Shown: in pieces, positions 18,092 through 26,533 of the stretch
How positions within the stretch are numbered: position 1 is the first letter of the stretch
Layout of the letters: the number at the start of each line of letters is the position of its first letter
NCBI RefSeq assembly: GCF_017744435.1
Contig: NZ_JAGIBG010000002.1
Location: forward strand, 186,001-250,000
Direction: 5' to 3'
From: Pseudomonas sp.
GTDB taxonomy: Bacteria > Pseudomonadota > Gammaproteobacteria > Pseudomonadales > Pseudomonadaceae
Length of the DNA: 64,000 nt
Made by a program: the position numbers and the translations under genes
The notes under the pieces: generated by a model
The model's database searches: none
What the model was told of the DNA's origin: nothing
Seen by the model: the letters and a program-made list of their open reading frames with translations, nothing else

Positions 18092-18197
18092 TGTGCTGGC
18101 CCTTTCGCGGCTAAAGCCGTTCCCACAGGAACTGTGCAGCACTCAAGTTCTGCGCGGTCCCTGTGGGAACGGCTTTAGCCGCGAAAGGGCCGGCACA
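18092..18197. repeat. Paired REP-type inverted repeat
   Basis: Two 38-bp arms (18092-18129 and 18160-18197) are reverse complements with a single mismatch, separated by 30 bp. The core (CGCGGCTAAAGCCG plus TCCCACAGG) is the typical P. putida intergenic palindrome. It lies upstream of fabV and downstream of the LysR gene, at the left edge of the agu2 block. Confidence 0.9.
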
Positions 18198-18204
18198 AGC
18201 AGCA

Positions 18205-19065
18205 TCAATCTACTGCCAGAGCCCCTTTCAACCACCCGAGAAACTGCCGGGCCAGCGGATCATCCTGGCTGTCACGATGCACCAGGCAGGCCCAGGCCGG
18301 CCCGCGCACCCGCTGCGCAGACAGCGCCTGCAGCCGCCCCTCGCCCACCGCCCGCTGCGCCAGCAACTGGCTGACCAGGGCAACGCCCAGCCCTTCGCTC
18401 GCGGCATCCAGCAGCAGCCCGGGGTCGGAAAAATTCAGCCCCTTGCCCTGCTGCCCCACCGCCTCGCCGCCTTCCAGTTGCCAATGGCTCCAGTCCATTT
18501 CGCGCTCGCCATGCAGGGTGGTGCGTTGCTGCGCAGGGGTTTGCAGCAATGAAGGGTGGCAGGCGGGATACAACTGGTCGTGATGCAGCACGGTAAAGCT
18601 GCACTCAGCCTGGGCACTCAGATCATCGCGAATGGCCAGGTCGATGGTTTCGCTGGCCATGTCCGGCACCTCGAAGCTGGTGAACAGCCACAGGTCGACC
18701 TGCGGGCAGCGCTGATGGAAATCGGCCAGGCGCGGCAGCAGCCAGTGCCGGGCGAACGCCGGGCTGGTATTGACCACCAGTTGATTCGGCTTGCGGTACT
18801 GCTCCAGGCGGCGGATGCCGACGGCCAGGTGCTGCAGCATGGACTGGGTGGTGCTGAGCAGGTCATGCCCGGCATCGGTCAGGCTGACGCTGCGGCCACT
18901 GCGGTAGAACAGTGGCTGCTCCAGGTAGGTTTCCAGGCTGCGGATCTGCTGGCTGATCGCCGACTGGGTGAGGTTCAGGGCTTCGGCGGCCTTGTGGAAG
19001 CTGCCAAGCCGCGCGGCGGCTTCGAAGCCCCTGAGGGCATTGAGCGGTGGCCAGTGTTTGAGCAT
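18205..19065 (-). CDS. LysR-family regulator (GcvA-like), probable agu2 regulator
   Basis: 286 residues. The N-terminal HTH starts LNALRGFEAAARLGSFHKAAE and contains NLTQSAISQQIRSLE, the GcvA/AmpR-like subgroup pattern; the effector domain follows from about residue 90. It is divergent from the agmatine deiminase gene with 135 bp between the starts, so control of that operon is the simplest reading. Confidence 0.85.
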   Translation of the reverse strand: MLKHWPPLNALRGFEAAARLGSFHKAAEALNLTQSAISQQIRSLETYLEQPLFYRSGRSVSLTDAGHDLLSTTQSMLQHLAVGIRRLEQYRKPNQLVVNTSPAFARHWLLPRLADFHQRCPQVDLWLFTSFEVPDMASETIDLAIRDDLSAQAECSFTVLHHDQLYPACHPSLLQTPAQQRTTLHGEREMDWSHWQLEGGEAVGQQGKGLNFSDPGLLLDAASEGLGVALVSQLLAQRAVGEGRLQALSAQRVRGPAWACLVHRDSQDDPLARQFLGWLKGALAVD

Positions 19066-19200
19066 GATCGATAAGCCCTGCTAATCAGATGTCGGCTAAA
19101 TCTATCGTTTGTCGCCACCTCTTCATAGCCATAGCATGGACATCAACACCCGCGACGGCGGGCTTCGTTGATAAAAATCCTTAATAGATCGGAGTTCACT

Positions 19201-20241
19201 ATGCATCTGTCCCTCGACAGCGGCTGGCGCATGCCTGCCGAATGGGCCCGCCACGCGGCAACCTGGATGGTCTGGCCACACAATCAGGCGCTGTGGGAAA
19301 GCGGCTGGCGCGTCAGCCTGGCCGATGTGCAGCGCGACTATGCCCGTGTAGCGGCAGCCATTGCCCGCTTCGAGCCGGTGAAGATGGTCGTCGACCCGTC
19401 TGCCCTGCAAAGCGCCCGCGCCCTGTGCGGCGCCAACATCGAACTGATCGAACTGGCCGTGGACGACAGCTGGTGCCGTGACAGCGGCCCGAGCTTCGTT
19501 TGCCATCCGCAGCATGGCCTGGCCGGTCTGAGCTGGCGCTTCAATGCCTGGGGCGGTAAATCGCAACACAGCCAGGACTGCAGCCTCGGCCGCCGCATCC
19601 TCGACCAGCTGGGCCTGGACGGTTTCAGCACCTTCCTGTGCAACGAAGGCGGCGCGATTCATGTCGACGGTGAAGGTACGCTGATCACCACCGAATCGGT
19701 GCTGCTCAACCCCAACCGCAACCCCGGTATCGACAAGGCCGAGTTCGAAGCCTGCTTCGCCCGCTACCTGGGCATCAGCAAGACCATCTGGCTGCCCGGC
19801 GACCCGCAGTACGTCACCGGCGACATGACCGACGGCCACGTCGATGGTGTGTGTGCCTTCGCCCGTCCAGGCGTGCTGCTGGTCGATGCCACCCACGACC
19901 ACGGTTCGGTCTACGCCGAAGTGGTCCGCGAAAACCGTCGCGCCCTGGAACTCGCCACCGATGCACAGGGCCGCCATTTCGAACTGCTCGACCTCTATGA
20001 AGCCAGCGCCGCAGTCGACCAGGACGCTGAAGTGTTCTGCGCGTCCTACACCAATTTCTACATCGCCAACGGCGCGATCATCATGCCGGCCTACGGCATC
20101 GCCGCCGACCAGGACGCCGCCGAGCAACTCGCCCACGCCTTCCCGGGCCGCGAAATCGTGCCGGTGCGCATCGATGCCATCGCCCACGGCGGCGGCGGCA
20201 TCCATTGCATCACCCAGCAGCAGCCGGAGGTGCAGCCATGA
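19201..20241 (+). CDS. agu2A: Agmatine deiminase (cytoplasmic)
   Basis: Hydrolyses agmatine to N-carbamoylputrescine and ammonia. The 346-residue protein of the guanidino-modifying fold has W-C-R-D-S-G-P, CNEGGAIHVDGEG, NPNRNPG, the His motif DGHVDG, and the nucleophile C336 in GGGGIHC. There is no signal peptide. ATG 19201 has GGAG at good distance; the alternative start at 19168 adds nothing conserved. It overlaps agu2B by 4 bp (ATGA). Gene order matches the agu2ABCA' operon described in some P. aeruginosa strains. Confidence 0.92.
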   Translation: MHLSLDSGWRMPAEWARHAATWMVWPHNQALWESGWRVSLADVQRDYARVAAAIARFEPVKMVVDPSALQSARALCGANIELIELAVDDSWCRDSGPSFVCHPQHGLAGLSWRFNAWGGKSQHSQDCSLGRRILDQLGLDGFSTFLCNEGGAIHVDGEGTLITTESVLLNPNRNPGIDKAEFEACFARYLGISKTIWLPGDPQYVTGDMTDGHVDGVCAFARPGVLLVDATHDHGSVYAEVVRENRRALELATDAQGRHFELLDLYEASAAVDQDAEVFCASYTNFYIANGAIIMPAYGIAADQDAAEQLAHAFPGREIVPVRIDAIAHGGGGIHCITQQQPEVQP

Positions 20242-21134
20242 GCCTGCTGCGCATCGCCACCACCCAGATGCCTTGCAGCTGGAACCTGCCCGACAACCTC
20301 GACCGCGCCGAGCAACTGGTACGCCAGGCCGCCGCCGATGGCGCGCAGGTGATCCTGCTGCAAGAGCTGTTCGCCACGCCCTACTTCTGCATCGAGCAGG
20401 ACCACAGGCACCAGGTGCTGGCCGAGCCCTACCCGAACAGCCCGATCCTGCAACGCTTCGCGGCCCTGGCCGGCGAACTGGGTGTGGTGCTGCCGTTGAG
20501 CTGGTACGAGCGCGCCGGCAATGCCTTCTTCAACTCGCTGACCGTGGCCGATGCCGATGGCCAGCTGCTGGGCGTCTACCGCAAGACCCATATCCCCAAC
20601 GCCATCGGCTACCAGGAGAAGGAATACTTCAGCCCCGGCGACACCGGTTTCAAGGTCTGGGACACCGCCTTTGGCCGCCTGGGCATCGGCATCTGCTGGG
20701 ACCAGTGGTTCCCGGAAACGGCCCGCTGCCTGGCCCTGATGGGCGCCGAGGTGCTGTTGTTCCCCACCGCCATCGGCTCCGAGCCGGGCTGTGCCGAGCT
20801 GGACTCGCGCGACCATTGGCAGGTCGCCATGCGTGGCCATGCCGCTGCCAACCTGTTGCCTGTGGTGGCCGCCAACCGCGTCGGTGTGGAGGTGGCCGAT
20901 AGCGATGAATCACTGAGCATGCGCTTCTACGGCTCGTCGTTCATCTGCGACCACAAGGGCGCGATGCTTGCCGAAGCCGACCGCAACAGCAGCGGCATCT
21001 GGCTGCACGACCTGGATCTGGCACGCATGCGCGAAGACCGCCTGAGCTGGGGCATCTACCGCGACCGTCGCCCGGAAATGTACGCGCCGCTGCTGACCCT
21101 GGACGGCAAACACCCACACAGCCTGAGGGCCTGA
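20238..21134 (+). CDS. agu2B: N-carbamoylputrescine amidase
   Basis: A 298-residue nitrilase-superfamily enzyme turning N-carbamoylputrescine into putrescine, CO2 and ammonia. The catalytic triad is visible as E43 (LLQELF), K116 (YRKTHIP) and C153 (GICWDQWFPE). The start overlaps the agu2A stop (ATGA), so the two enzymes are coupled and form a complete agmatine-to-putrescine route. Confidence 0.93.
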   Translation: MSLLRIATTQMPCSWNLPDNLDRAEQLVRQAAADGAQVILLQELFATPYFCIEQDHRHQVLAEPYPNSPILQRFAALAGELGVVLPLSWYERAGNAFFNSLTVADADGQLLGVYRKTHIPNAIGYQEKEYFSPGDTGFKVWDTAFGRLGIGICWDQWFPETARCLALMGAEVLLFPTAIGSEPGCAELDSRDHWQVAMRGHAAANLLPVVAANRVGVEVADSDESLSMRFYGSSFICDHKGAMLAEADRNSSGIWLHDLDLARMREDRLSWGIYRDRRPEMYAPLLTLDGKHPHSLRA

Positions 21135-21136
21135 GC

Positions 21137-22222
21137 ATGAAACGCCACGTTATCGCCGCACTGGCCCTGGCCTTCTGCGCCAGCCAGGCCCAGGCCGACC
21201 AGCCCACCCTGCGCCTGTACAACTGGGCCGATTACTTCGCCGAGGACACCCTCAAGCAATTCACCGCCGAAACCGGTATCCAGGTGATCTACGACGTGAT
21301 GGACGGCAGCGAGGTACTCGAAGCCAAGTTGATGTCCGGGCGCAGTGGCTACGACCTGGTGTTCCCCGGCGATACCGTGGCGGAACGGCTGATGCGTGCC
21401 GGCAGCCTGCAGCCACTCGACCGCAGCCGCCTGGAAGCCCTCGACGACATCGAGCCCGGCCTGCGCAAGCTGCATGCGCAATACCCCAAGGCCAGCCAGG
21501 CGACCGTGCCCTACACCTGGGGCACCATCGGCCTGACCGCGAATGCCGAGAAAGTCCGCCAGCGCATGCCCGATGCGCCGCTGGATAACCTCGACCTGCT
21601 GTTCAAGCCGGAGCTGGCGGCCAAGTTCGCCGATTGCGGCATCTCGATCATCGACTCGCCTGACGAAGTGCTGGCCGTGGTACTCCATTATCTGGGCCGC
21701 GAACCGCGCAGCGCCAAGCGTGAAGACCTGGCGGCCGCCAGCGAACTGCTCAAGGCAGTACGCCCGTACATCCGCAAGTTCCAGTCGCAACCGGTGACCG
21801 AGCTGGTCAACGAGAACCTGTGCCTGTCGCTGGGCTACAGCGGCGACGTGATCCAGGCCCAGCGCGCCGCCGACGCTGCCGGCAAGCACCTCGACTTCCA
21901 ATACCGCGTACCGCGCCAGGGCACCACGGTGTGGATGGACACCATGGCCATCCCGGCCGATGCCCAGCACCCGGAATACGCCTATCGTTTCATCAACTTC
22001 GTCATGCGCCCGGCGAACATGGCTGCCATCAGCAACTTCACCGGCTACCCCACGGCCAGCGCCAAGGCGCGCCAGGCAGTGGACCCGCGCATGCGCGACA
22101 ACCCCGACATCTACCTCGACGAAGCCACCTATGCCCGGCTGATCCCGGGCCGGGACATTCCACAGGCCGACATGCGTGCGCGCATGCGCGTGTGGACCCG
22201 CTTCAAGACTGCACAGGACTGA
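21137..22222 (+). CDS. agu2C: PotF/SpuD-like polyamine-binding periplasmic protein
   Basis: 361 residues with a Sec signal peptide (cleavage likely after AQA at 18-20), then LYNWADYFAEDTLKQF, the classic N terminus of putrescine/spermidine-binding proteins. It starts 2 bp after agu2B. No ABC permease or ATPase genes are nearby, so it either feeds a transporter encoded elsewhere or acts as a periplasmic sensor or binder. In the P. aeruginosa agu2 operon the third gene is also such a protein. Confidence 0.9.
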   Translation: MKRHVIAALALAFCASQAQADQPTLRLYNWADYFAEDTLKQFTAETGIQVIYDVMDGSEVLEAKLMSGRSGYDLVFPGDTVAERLMRAGSLQPLDRSRLEALDDIEPGLRKLHAQYPKASQATVPYTWGTIGLTANAEKVRQRMPDAPLDNLDLLFKPELAAKFADCGISIIDSPDEVLAVVLHYLGREPRSAKREDLAAASELLKAVRPYIRKFQSQPVTELVNENLCLSLGYSGDVIQAQRAADAAGKHLDFQYRVPRQGTTVWMDTMAIPADAQHPEYAYRFINFVMRPANMAAISNFTGYPTASAKARQAVDPRMRDNPDIYLDEATYARLIPGRDIPQADMRARMRVWTRFKTAQD

Positions 22223-22225
22223 CCC

Positions 22226-23335
22226 ATGCCCAGCCGTAGAACCTTCCTGCAACTGTCACTGGCTGCCGGCCTGGGGGCCGGCCTCGGCCTGCCGCTGGGC
22301 CTGGCCCGCGCCGAGGAGCCTGGGCGCTGGTTCATGCCCGACGAGGGCGAACCGCAGCAGCGCGCGTTCATCGCCTTCGGTGCCCAGAAGGCCATCTGGG
22401 AGGACTTCACCGCCGACGTGCAAGCCGCCTTGGGCCGCATCGCCCAGGCCATCGCACGCTACCAGCCAGTGACCGTGTTCTGTCGCCCCGGCGAACGCGA
22501 ACTGGCCGAGCGGCACTGCGCCAGCCACAACACCCGCTTTGTCGAATGCAATCTGGACGACATCTGGATGCGCGACATCGGCGCCAACTTCGTCGTCGAC
22601 GATGAGGGCGCCCTCGCTGCAGTGGATTTCAACTTCAACGGCTGGGGCAACAAGCAACGCCACCAGAACGACGCGCAGCTGGCCAAGCGTGTGGCCACCC
22701 TTGCCGGCGCCCGTTACCAGCGCAGCGAACTGGTGGGCGAAGGCGGCGCCATCGAAGTGGACGGCCACGACACCGGCATCATGACCGAGAGCAGCTGGAT
22801 CAATGCCAACCGCAACCCGGACTGGAGCAAGGCCGACGTCGAGGCCGAGCTCAAGGCACGCCTGGGACTGAGCAAGGTCATCTGGCTGCCGGGCATCGCC
22901 GGCGAAGACATCACCGACGGGCATGTAGACTTCTATGCCCGCTTCGTCCGCCCGGGGGTGGTGATCGCCAACCTGGACAACGACCCGGACTCCTATGACC
23001 ACGCGGTGACCCGCAAGCACCTGGAGATTCTCAAGAAAGCCACCGATGCCGAAGGCCGGCGCCTGCAGGTGCATGTGGTATCGCCGCCCATGCGCGGGCG
23101 GCGCAACAGGTTCAGCCAGGGTAATGACGACTTTGCGGCGGGGTACATCAATTACTTCGTGATCAACGGCGCGATCATCGCGCCGCAGTTCGGCGATGCG
23201 CAGGCCGATGAAAAAGCCCGGGCATTACTGGCCGTGCTGTATCCAGGGCGGGATATCGTACAGCTGGATATCGATGCGATTGCGGCGGGTGGCGGGGGGA
23301 TTCATTGCGTCACCCACCAGTGCCCGGCAGTCTAG
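22226..23335 (+). CDS. agu2A': Tat-exported agmatine deiminase paralogue
   Basis: 369 residues, beginning with a twin-arginine signal: SRRTFLQL followed by a Gly/Leu-rich hydrophobic stretch and ARA before the mature part. The mature enzyme keeps the deiminase motifs D-I-W-M-R-D-I-G, GEGGAIEVDG, NANRNP, DGHVDF and nucleophile C361 in GGGGIHC, so activity in the periplasm is likely. It differs clearly from agu2A, so it is an old paralogue, not a recent duplication. It ends the four-gene operon. Periplasmic export of Agu2A' has been reported in P. aeruginosa. Confidence 0.9.
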   Translation: MPSRRTFLQLSLAAGLGAGLGLPLGLARAEEPGRWFMPDEGEPQQRAFIAFGAQKAIWEDFTADVQAALGRIAQAIARYQPVTVFCRPGERELAERHCASHNTRFVECNLDDIWMRDIGANFVVDDEGALAAVDFNFNGWGNKQRHQNDAQLAKRVATLAGARYQRSELVGEGGAIEVDGHDTGIMTESSWINANRNPDWSKADVEAELKARLGLSKVIWLPGIAGEDITDGHVDFYARFVRPGVVIANLDNDPDSYDHAVTRKHLEILKKATDAEGRRLQVHVVSPPMRGRRNRFSQGNDDFAAGYINYFVINGAIIAPQFGDAQADEKARALLAVLYPGRDIVQLDIDAIAAGGGGIHCVTHQCPAV

Positions 23336-23346
23336 CAGCGCACTGC

Positions 23347-23874
23347 TCATGGGCGCCGACGGCGCCCGGTCAGCATCGACAGTGGCAGGTTCTCCCGCAG
23401 GCGTACGCTCTCGACCACCGCTGCCAACAAGTGCACGCAGACCAGCGCCAGCAAGGCATCGGCGATGAAGCTGTGGATATCCAACGGCCAGTCCGCGCCC
23501 CAAAGCGCATCGACCTCCTCCATCAGAAAGCCGGTCAGGCCCAGAGCAGCGAGGCAGGTCAGCATCAGCACCATCACCAGCGCGCCGATCGGCGAGTGCC
23601 CCAGGCGGTGGAAGGGTTTGCCCTGCAGCAGTGCCTTTGCGTGGGCAACCAGCCGCGCCCGGGTCGGCCAGAAGTCCGCCCAGCGCGCACTCTGCGGCCC
23701 GACGAAGCCCCACATCAGGCGCAGCAACACACAGCCAACGGCGTAGTAACCCAGCCAGCGGTGCCAGCCATCACCCTCTTCGTTGAAGAAGTAGTTGGCA
23801 AAGAACACCGTGGCGAACGACAGATGGCACAGCCGCAGCAGAGGGTCCCAGAGCCGCAACGTGGCGGCGGGCAT
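23347..23874 (-). CDS. Cytochrome b561-type membrane protein
   Basis: A 175-residue di-haem-type membrane protein with four hydrophobic segments and candidate haem histidines in RLCHLSF, DGWHRWLGY, DIHSF and VCVHLL. It is similar to small hydrogenase/cytochrome b561 subunits that move electrons across the inner membrane. Its start overlaps the stop of the upstream PepSY gene as TGATG, so the two are coupled. The direction is opposite to the agu2 operon. Confidence 0.85.
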   Translation of the reverse strand: MPAATLRLWDPLLRLCHLSFATVFFANYFFNEEGDGWHRWLGYYAVGCVLLRLMWGFVGPQSARWADFWPTRARLVAHAKALLQGKPFHRLGHSPIGALVMVLMLTCLAALGLTGFLMEEVDALWGADWPLDIHSFIADALLALVCVHLLAAVVESVRLRENLPLSMLTGRRRRP

Positions 23875-24143
23875 CAGTAGCCTTCGACCTCGCTCTTCAC
23901 AGCCTTGCCGGTGACCGGGTCATGGTAGATCTCGACTTTCTTGCCGTCCTTGTTGAAGCCGTAGATCTCGTAGCAATTACCTTTGGTGACCTTGAACTTG
24001 CTGATCTTGTAGCCCTGCTCCTTGAGCTGGGCCTGGAACTTTTCCGGGTCTTGCCAGGTGCTCTTGTCGGCCGTGGTGCATTGGGTGGCGGCAAAAGTGG
24101 ATCCGCTGGCAAGTAACAGGGCGAGAGTGAAAACAATACGCAT
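23874..24143 (-). CDS. Small periplasmic PepSY-domain protein
   Basis: 89 residues: a Sec signal peptide (MRIVFTLALLLASGSTFA) and a single PepSY-like domain of about 65 residues ending DPVTGKAVKSEVEGY. Two cysteines (in TQCTTAD and GNCYE) could form a disulfide. Small PepSY proteins paired with cytochrome b561 genes are common and are thought to assist periplasmic redox or metal processes; this is inference. ATG 24143 has GGAGA upstream; an earlier ATG at 24158 lacks a ribosome site. Confidence 0.82.
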   Translation of the reverse strand: MRIVFTLALLLASGSTFAATQCTTADKSTWQDPEKFQAQLKEQGYKISKFKVTKGNCYEIYGFNKDGKKVEIYHDPVTGKAVKSEVEGY

Positions 24144-24314
24144 GGCGAGAGTCTCCATTCGGATGAGAAGCGAACCTGGTTCAGCTTAGCTCACACCCGG
24201 CAGCGGCCCCATTGATTGGCTTTTCACATCAATCACAAAGAAAAACAAACTTAACAAATCAACCCAACCCGCCGATGCTGGCAGCACTACGCCCATTGCC
24301 CGGAGAACAACAAC

Positions 24315-25493
24315 ATGAACGACGTGGTCATCGTCGCCGCAACCCGTACCGCCATCGGCAGCTTCCAGGGTGCCCTGGCCAGTGTGCCGGCCGTCGACCT
24401 CGGTGCAGCAGTGATCAAGCAACTGCTGGAGCAGACCCGGCTGGACCCGGCCCAGGTCGATGAGGTGATCCTCGGCCAGGTGCTCACCGCCGGTGCCGGG
24501 CAGAACCCGGCGCGCCAGGCCGCGATCAAGGCCGGCCTGCCCTACAGCGTGCCGGCACTGACCCTGAACAAGGTCTGCGGCTCGGGCCTGAAGGCCCTGC
24601 ACCTGGCGGCGCAGGCGATCCGCTGCGGTGATGCCGAGGTGGTGATCGCTGGTGGCCAGGAGAACATGAGCCTGGCCCCCTATGTAATGCCATCTGCTCG
24701 CACCGGCCAGCGGATGGGCCATGGCCAACTGATCGACAGCATGATCAGCGACGGCCTGTGGGATGCCTTCAACGACTACCACATGGGCATCACCGCCGAG
24801 AACCTGGTGGACAAATACGGCCTCAGCCGCGAGCAGCAGGATGCCTTCGCCGCCGAGTCGCAGCGCAAGGCCGTGGCAGCGATCGAAGCGGGCCGCTTCA
24901 AGGACGAGATCACCCCGATTGTGATGCCACAGAAAAAAGGCGAGCCGAAAGTCTTCGACCGTGATGAACAACCCCGCCCGGACACCACCGCCGAGTCGCT
25001 GGCCAAGCTGCGCCCGGCCTTCAAGAAAGACGGCAGCGTCACCGCCGGCAATGCCTCCAGCCTCAACGACGGTGCCGCCGCGGTGCTGCTGATGAGCGCC
25101 AGCAAGGCCAAGGCCCTGGGGCTGCCGGTGCTGGCGAAGATTGCCGGTTATGCCAGTGCCGGCGTGGACCCGGCGATCATGGGCATCGGGCCGGTGTCGG
25201 CGACCCAGCGTTGCCTGGACAAGGCGGGCTGGCAGCTGGCTGACCTTGACCTGATCGAAGCCAACGAGGCCTTTGCCGCGCAGGCACTGGCAGTGGGCAA
25301 AGCGCTGGAGTGGGATGCCAGCAAGGTCAACGTCAATGGTGGCGCGATTGCCCTGGGGCATCCGATTGGTGCGTCCGGGTGCCGGGTGCTGGTGACCTTG
25401 CTGCATGAAATGATCAAGCGTGACGCCAAAAAAGGGCTGGCCACCTTGTGCATTGGTGGTGGCCAAGGTGTCGCCCTGGCGATCGAGCGTTGA
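24315..25493 (+). CDS. atoB: Acetyl-CoA acetyltransferase (thiolase)
   Basis: A 392-residue biosynthetic/degradative thiolase interconverting two acetyl-CoA and acetoacetyl-CoA; here it could handle the acetoacetate made by the hmg pathway. Active-site residues are C88 (NKVCGSG), the His in GHPIGASG and C379 (CIGGGQG). The start at 24315 begins [19 protein letters not shown]. Its stop is adjacent to the convergent metE-like gene. Confidence 0.94.
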   Translation: MNDVVIVAATRTAIGSFQGALASVPAVDLGAAVIKQLLEQTRLDPAQVDEVILGQVLTAGAGQNPARQAAIKAGLPYSVPALTLNKVCGSGLKALHLAAQAIRCGDAEVVIAGGQENMSLAPYVMPSARTGQRMGHGQLIDSMISDGLWDAFNDYHMGITAENLVDKYGLSREQQDAFAAESQRKAVAAIEAGRFKDEITPIVMPQKKGEPKVFDRDEQPRPDTTAESLAKLRPAFKKDGSVTAGNASSLNDGAAAVLLMSASKAKALGLPVLAKIAGYASAGVDPAIMGIGPVSATQRCLDKAGWQLADLDLIEANEAFAAQALAVGKALEWDASKVNVNGGAIALGHPIGASGCRVLVTLLHEMIKRDAKKGLATLCIGGGQGVALAIER

Positions 25494-26303
25494 TCAGGCC
25501 GTAGCGCGCACCTCGCGGGCAGCCGCTTCATTGACGCCAGCGGCCAGCAGCGCGACTTCCTGGCACTTGTGCACAGCCTGCTCCACCGGGCTCTGCAGTA
25601 ACGGGCAGGCTGTGGCCACCCACAGCCGCTCGCCCAGGCGGTCGTGGGCATCGCGCAGCAGGTCCAGGGTATTTTCCAGGTCGCATGGCGAGGCGTTGCG
25701 GCCGTCGACCAGGCCCAGCGACAGCACCTTGTAGGCCGGCAGCCGGTCAAGGAGGGTCTGGTACTGGTCGGGGGCCTGCACCAAGTCGACGTGCAGGCCA
25801 TCGACCGGCAGGGTGACAGCCAGGCCGAGGTTGCCTTCCAGGCCACCGAAGTAGGTGGCGATCAACTTCTTCAGCGGTGCACGCTGAAGGATGTTGTAGA
25901 CCCGTTCGAAAGCGTTTTTCCAATCCTGCGGCAGTTCCTGGGCCAGAATCGGCTCATCGATCTGCACCCATTCGGCGCCTAAGGCAGCCAGGCGGTTGAG
26001 GCCAAGGTCATACAGCGGCAGCAGGTGTTCCAGCTCGTCAAGGTCAGCGTTACCTTTGCTGGCCTGCCACAGGTAGGTCAAAGGGCCGATCACCACCGGT
26101 TTGACTGCATGGCCCAACGCCTTGGCTTCTGTCACTTCGTCGAACAGTTGCTCCCAGCATTGGGCAAACGGATGATCGCACCAGGCAAAGTCGCCAACTG
26201 GCAGCAGCTCGATGCCGGCGTCTTTCTGCACTTGCCAGTGGCGGGCACGCAGCTCGCGGTCACTGCCAAAGCGTGGAAAGCCCAGGTTGTGTGCCAGTGC
26301 CAT
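25494..26303 (-). CDS. Reduced MetE-like protein, N-terminal domain pieces only
   Basis: 269 residues. They align by eye to separate stretches of the N-terminal half of cobalamin-independent methionine synthase (MetE, about 755 residues). The MetE start MALAHNLGFPRFG jumps within a few residues to RELRARHWQVQKDAGIELL. A second jump follows GDFAWCD into WEQLFDEVTEAKALGH, then a long continuous match (VKPVVIGPLTYLW, EWVQIDEP, NAFERVYNILQRAPLKKL). The zinc/homocysteine domain (His and Cys ligands) is entirely missing. The frame is intact with a good ribosome site (GAGGGAC), so it may be a functional shrunken paralogue or a decayed gene without frameshifts. Confidence 0.7.
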   Translation of the reverse strand: MALAHNLGFPRFGSDRELRARHWQVQKDAGIELLPVGDFAWCDHPFAQCWEQLFDEVTEAKALGHAVKPVVIGPLTYLWQASKGNADLDELEHLLPLYDLGLNRLAALGAEWVQIDEPILAQELPQDWKNAFERVYNILQRAPLKKLIATYFGGLEGNLGLAVTLPVDGLHVDLVQAPDQYQTLLDRLPAYKVLSLGLVDGRNASPCDLENTLDLLRDAHDRLGERLWVATACPLLQSPVEQAVHKCQEVALLAAGVNEAAAREVRATA

Positions 26304-26369
26304 GTCTTGTCCCTCAGAGTTCGAAAAAGTACCGAAATGAATAGGGGAATTTTCCGGCCATCGACCGCC

Positions 26370-26402
26370 TGAGACAAACTCATTAAATTTGAGATGAACT
26401 CA
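26370..26402. promoter_or_regulatory. Tandem TGAG-N5-CTCA operators
   Basis: Two copies, TGAGACAAACTCA (26370-26382) and TGAGATGAACTCA (26390-26402), are centred exactly 20 bp apart, two helical turns, between the divergent metE-like and methylenetetrahydrofolate-reductase-like genes. The form is close to the TGAA-N5-TTCA site of the LysR regulator MetR, so a MetR-type regulator is a reasonable guess. Confidence 0.6.
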
Positions 26403-26467
26403 AGAAATGCTCATGATGCCCATGAACCTGAATGTCTTGTTCAGAGCAGCACCCTACGTATTCAGAC

Positions 26468-26533
26468 ATGAGCCCAACCGACCACCTGCTGCACAATGCC
26501 AACCTGAACACGCCAGGTGCCCCCGAGCCATGA
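26468..26533 (+). CDS. Possible 21-codon leader ORF
   Basis: ATG 26468 opens a 21-residue frame (MSPTDHLLHNANLNTPGAPE plus one residue) whose TGA overlaps the ATG of the next gene as ATGA. Such an arrangement would couple translation of the two. The ribosome site is weak and no run of methionines or other attenuator residues is present, so it may be chance. Confidence 0.25.
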   Translation: MSPTDHLLHNANLNTPGAPEP

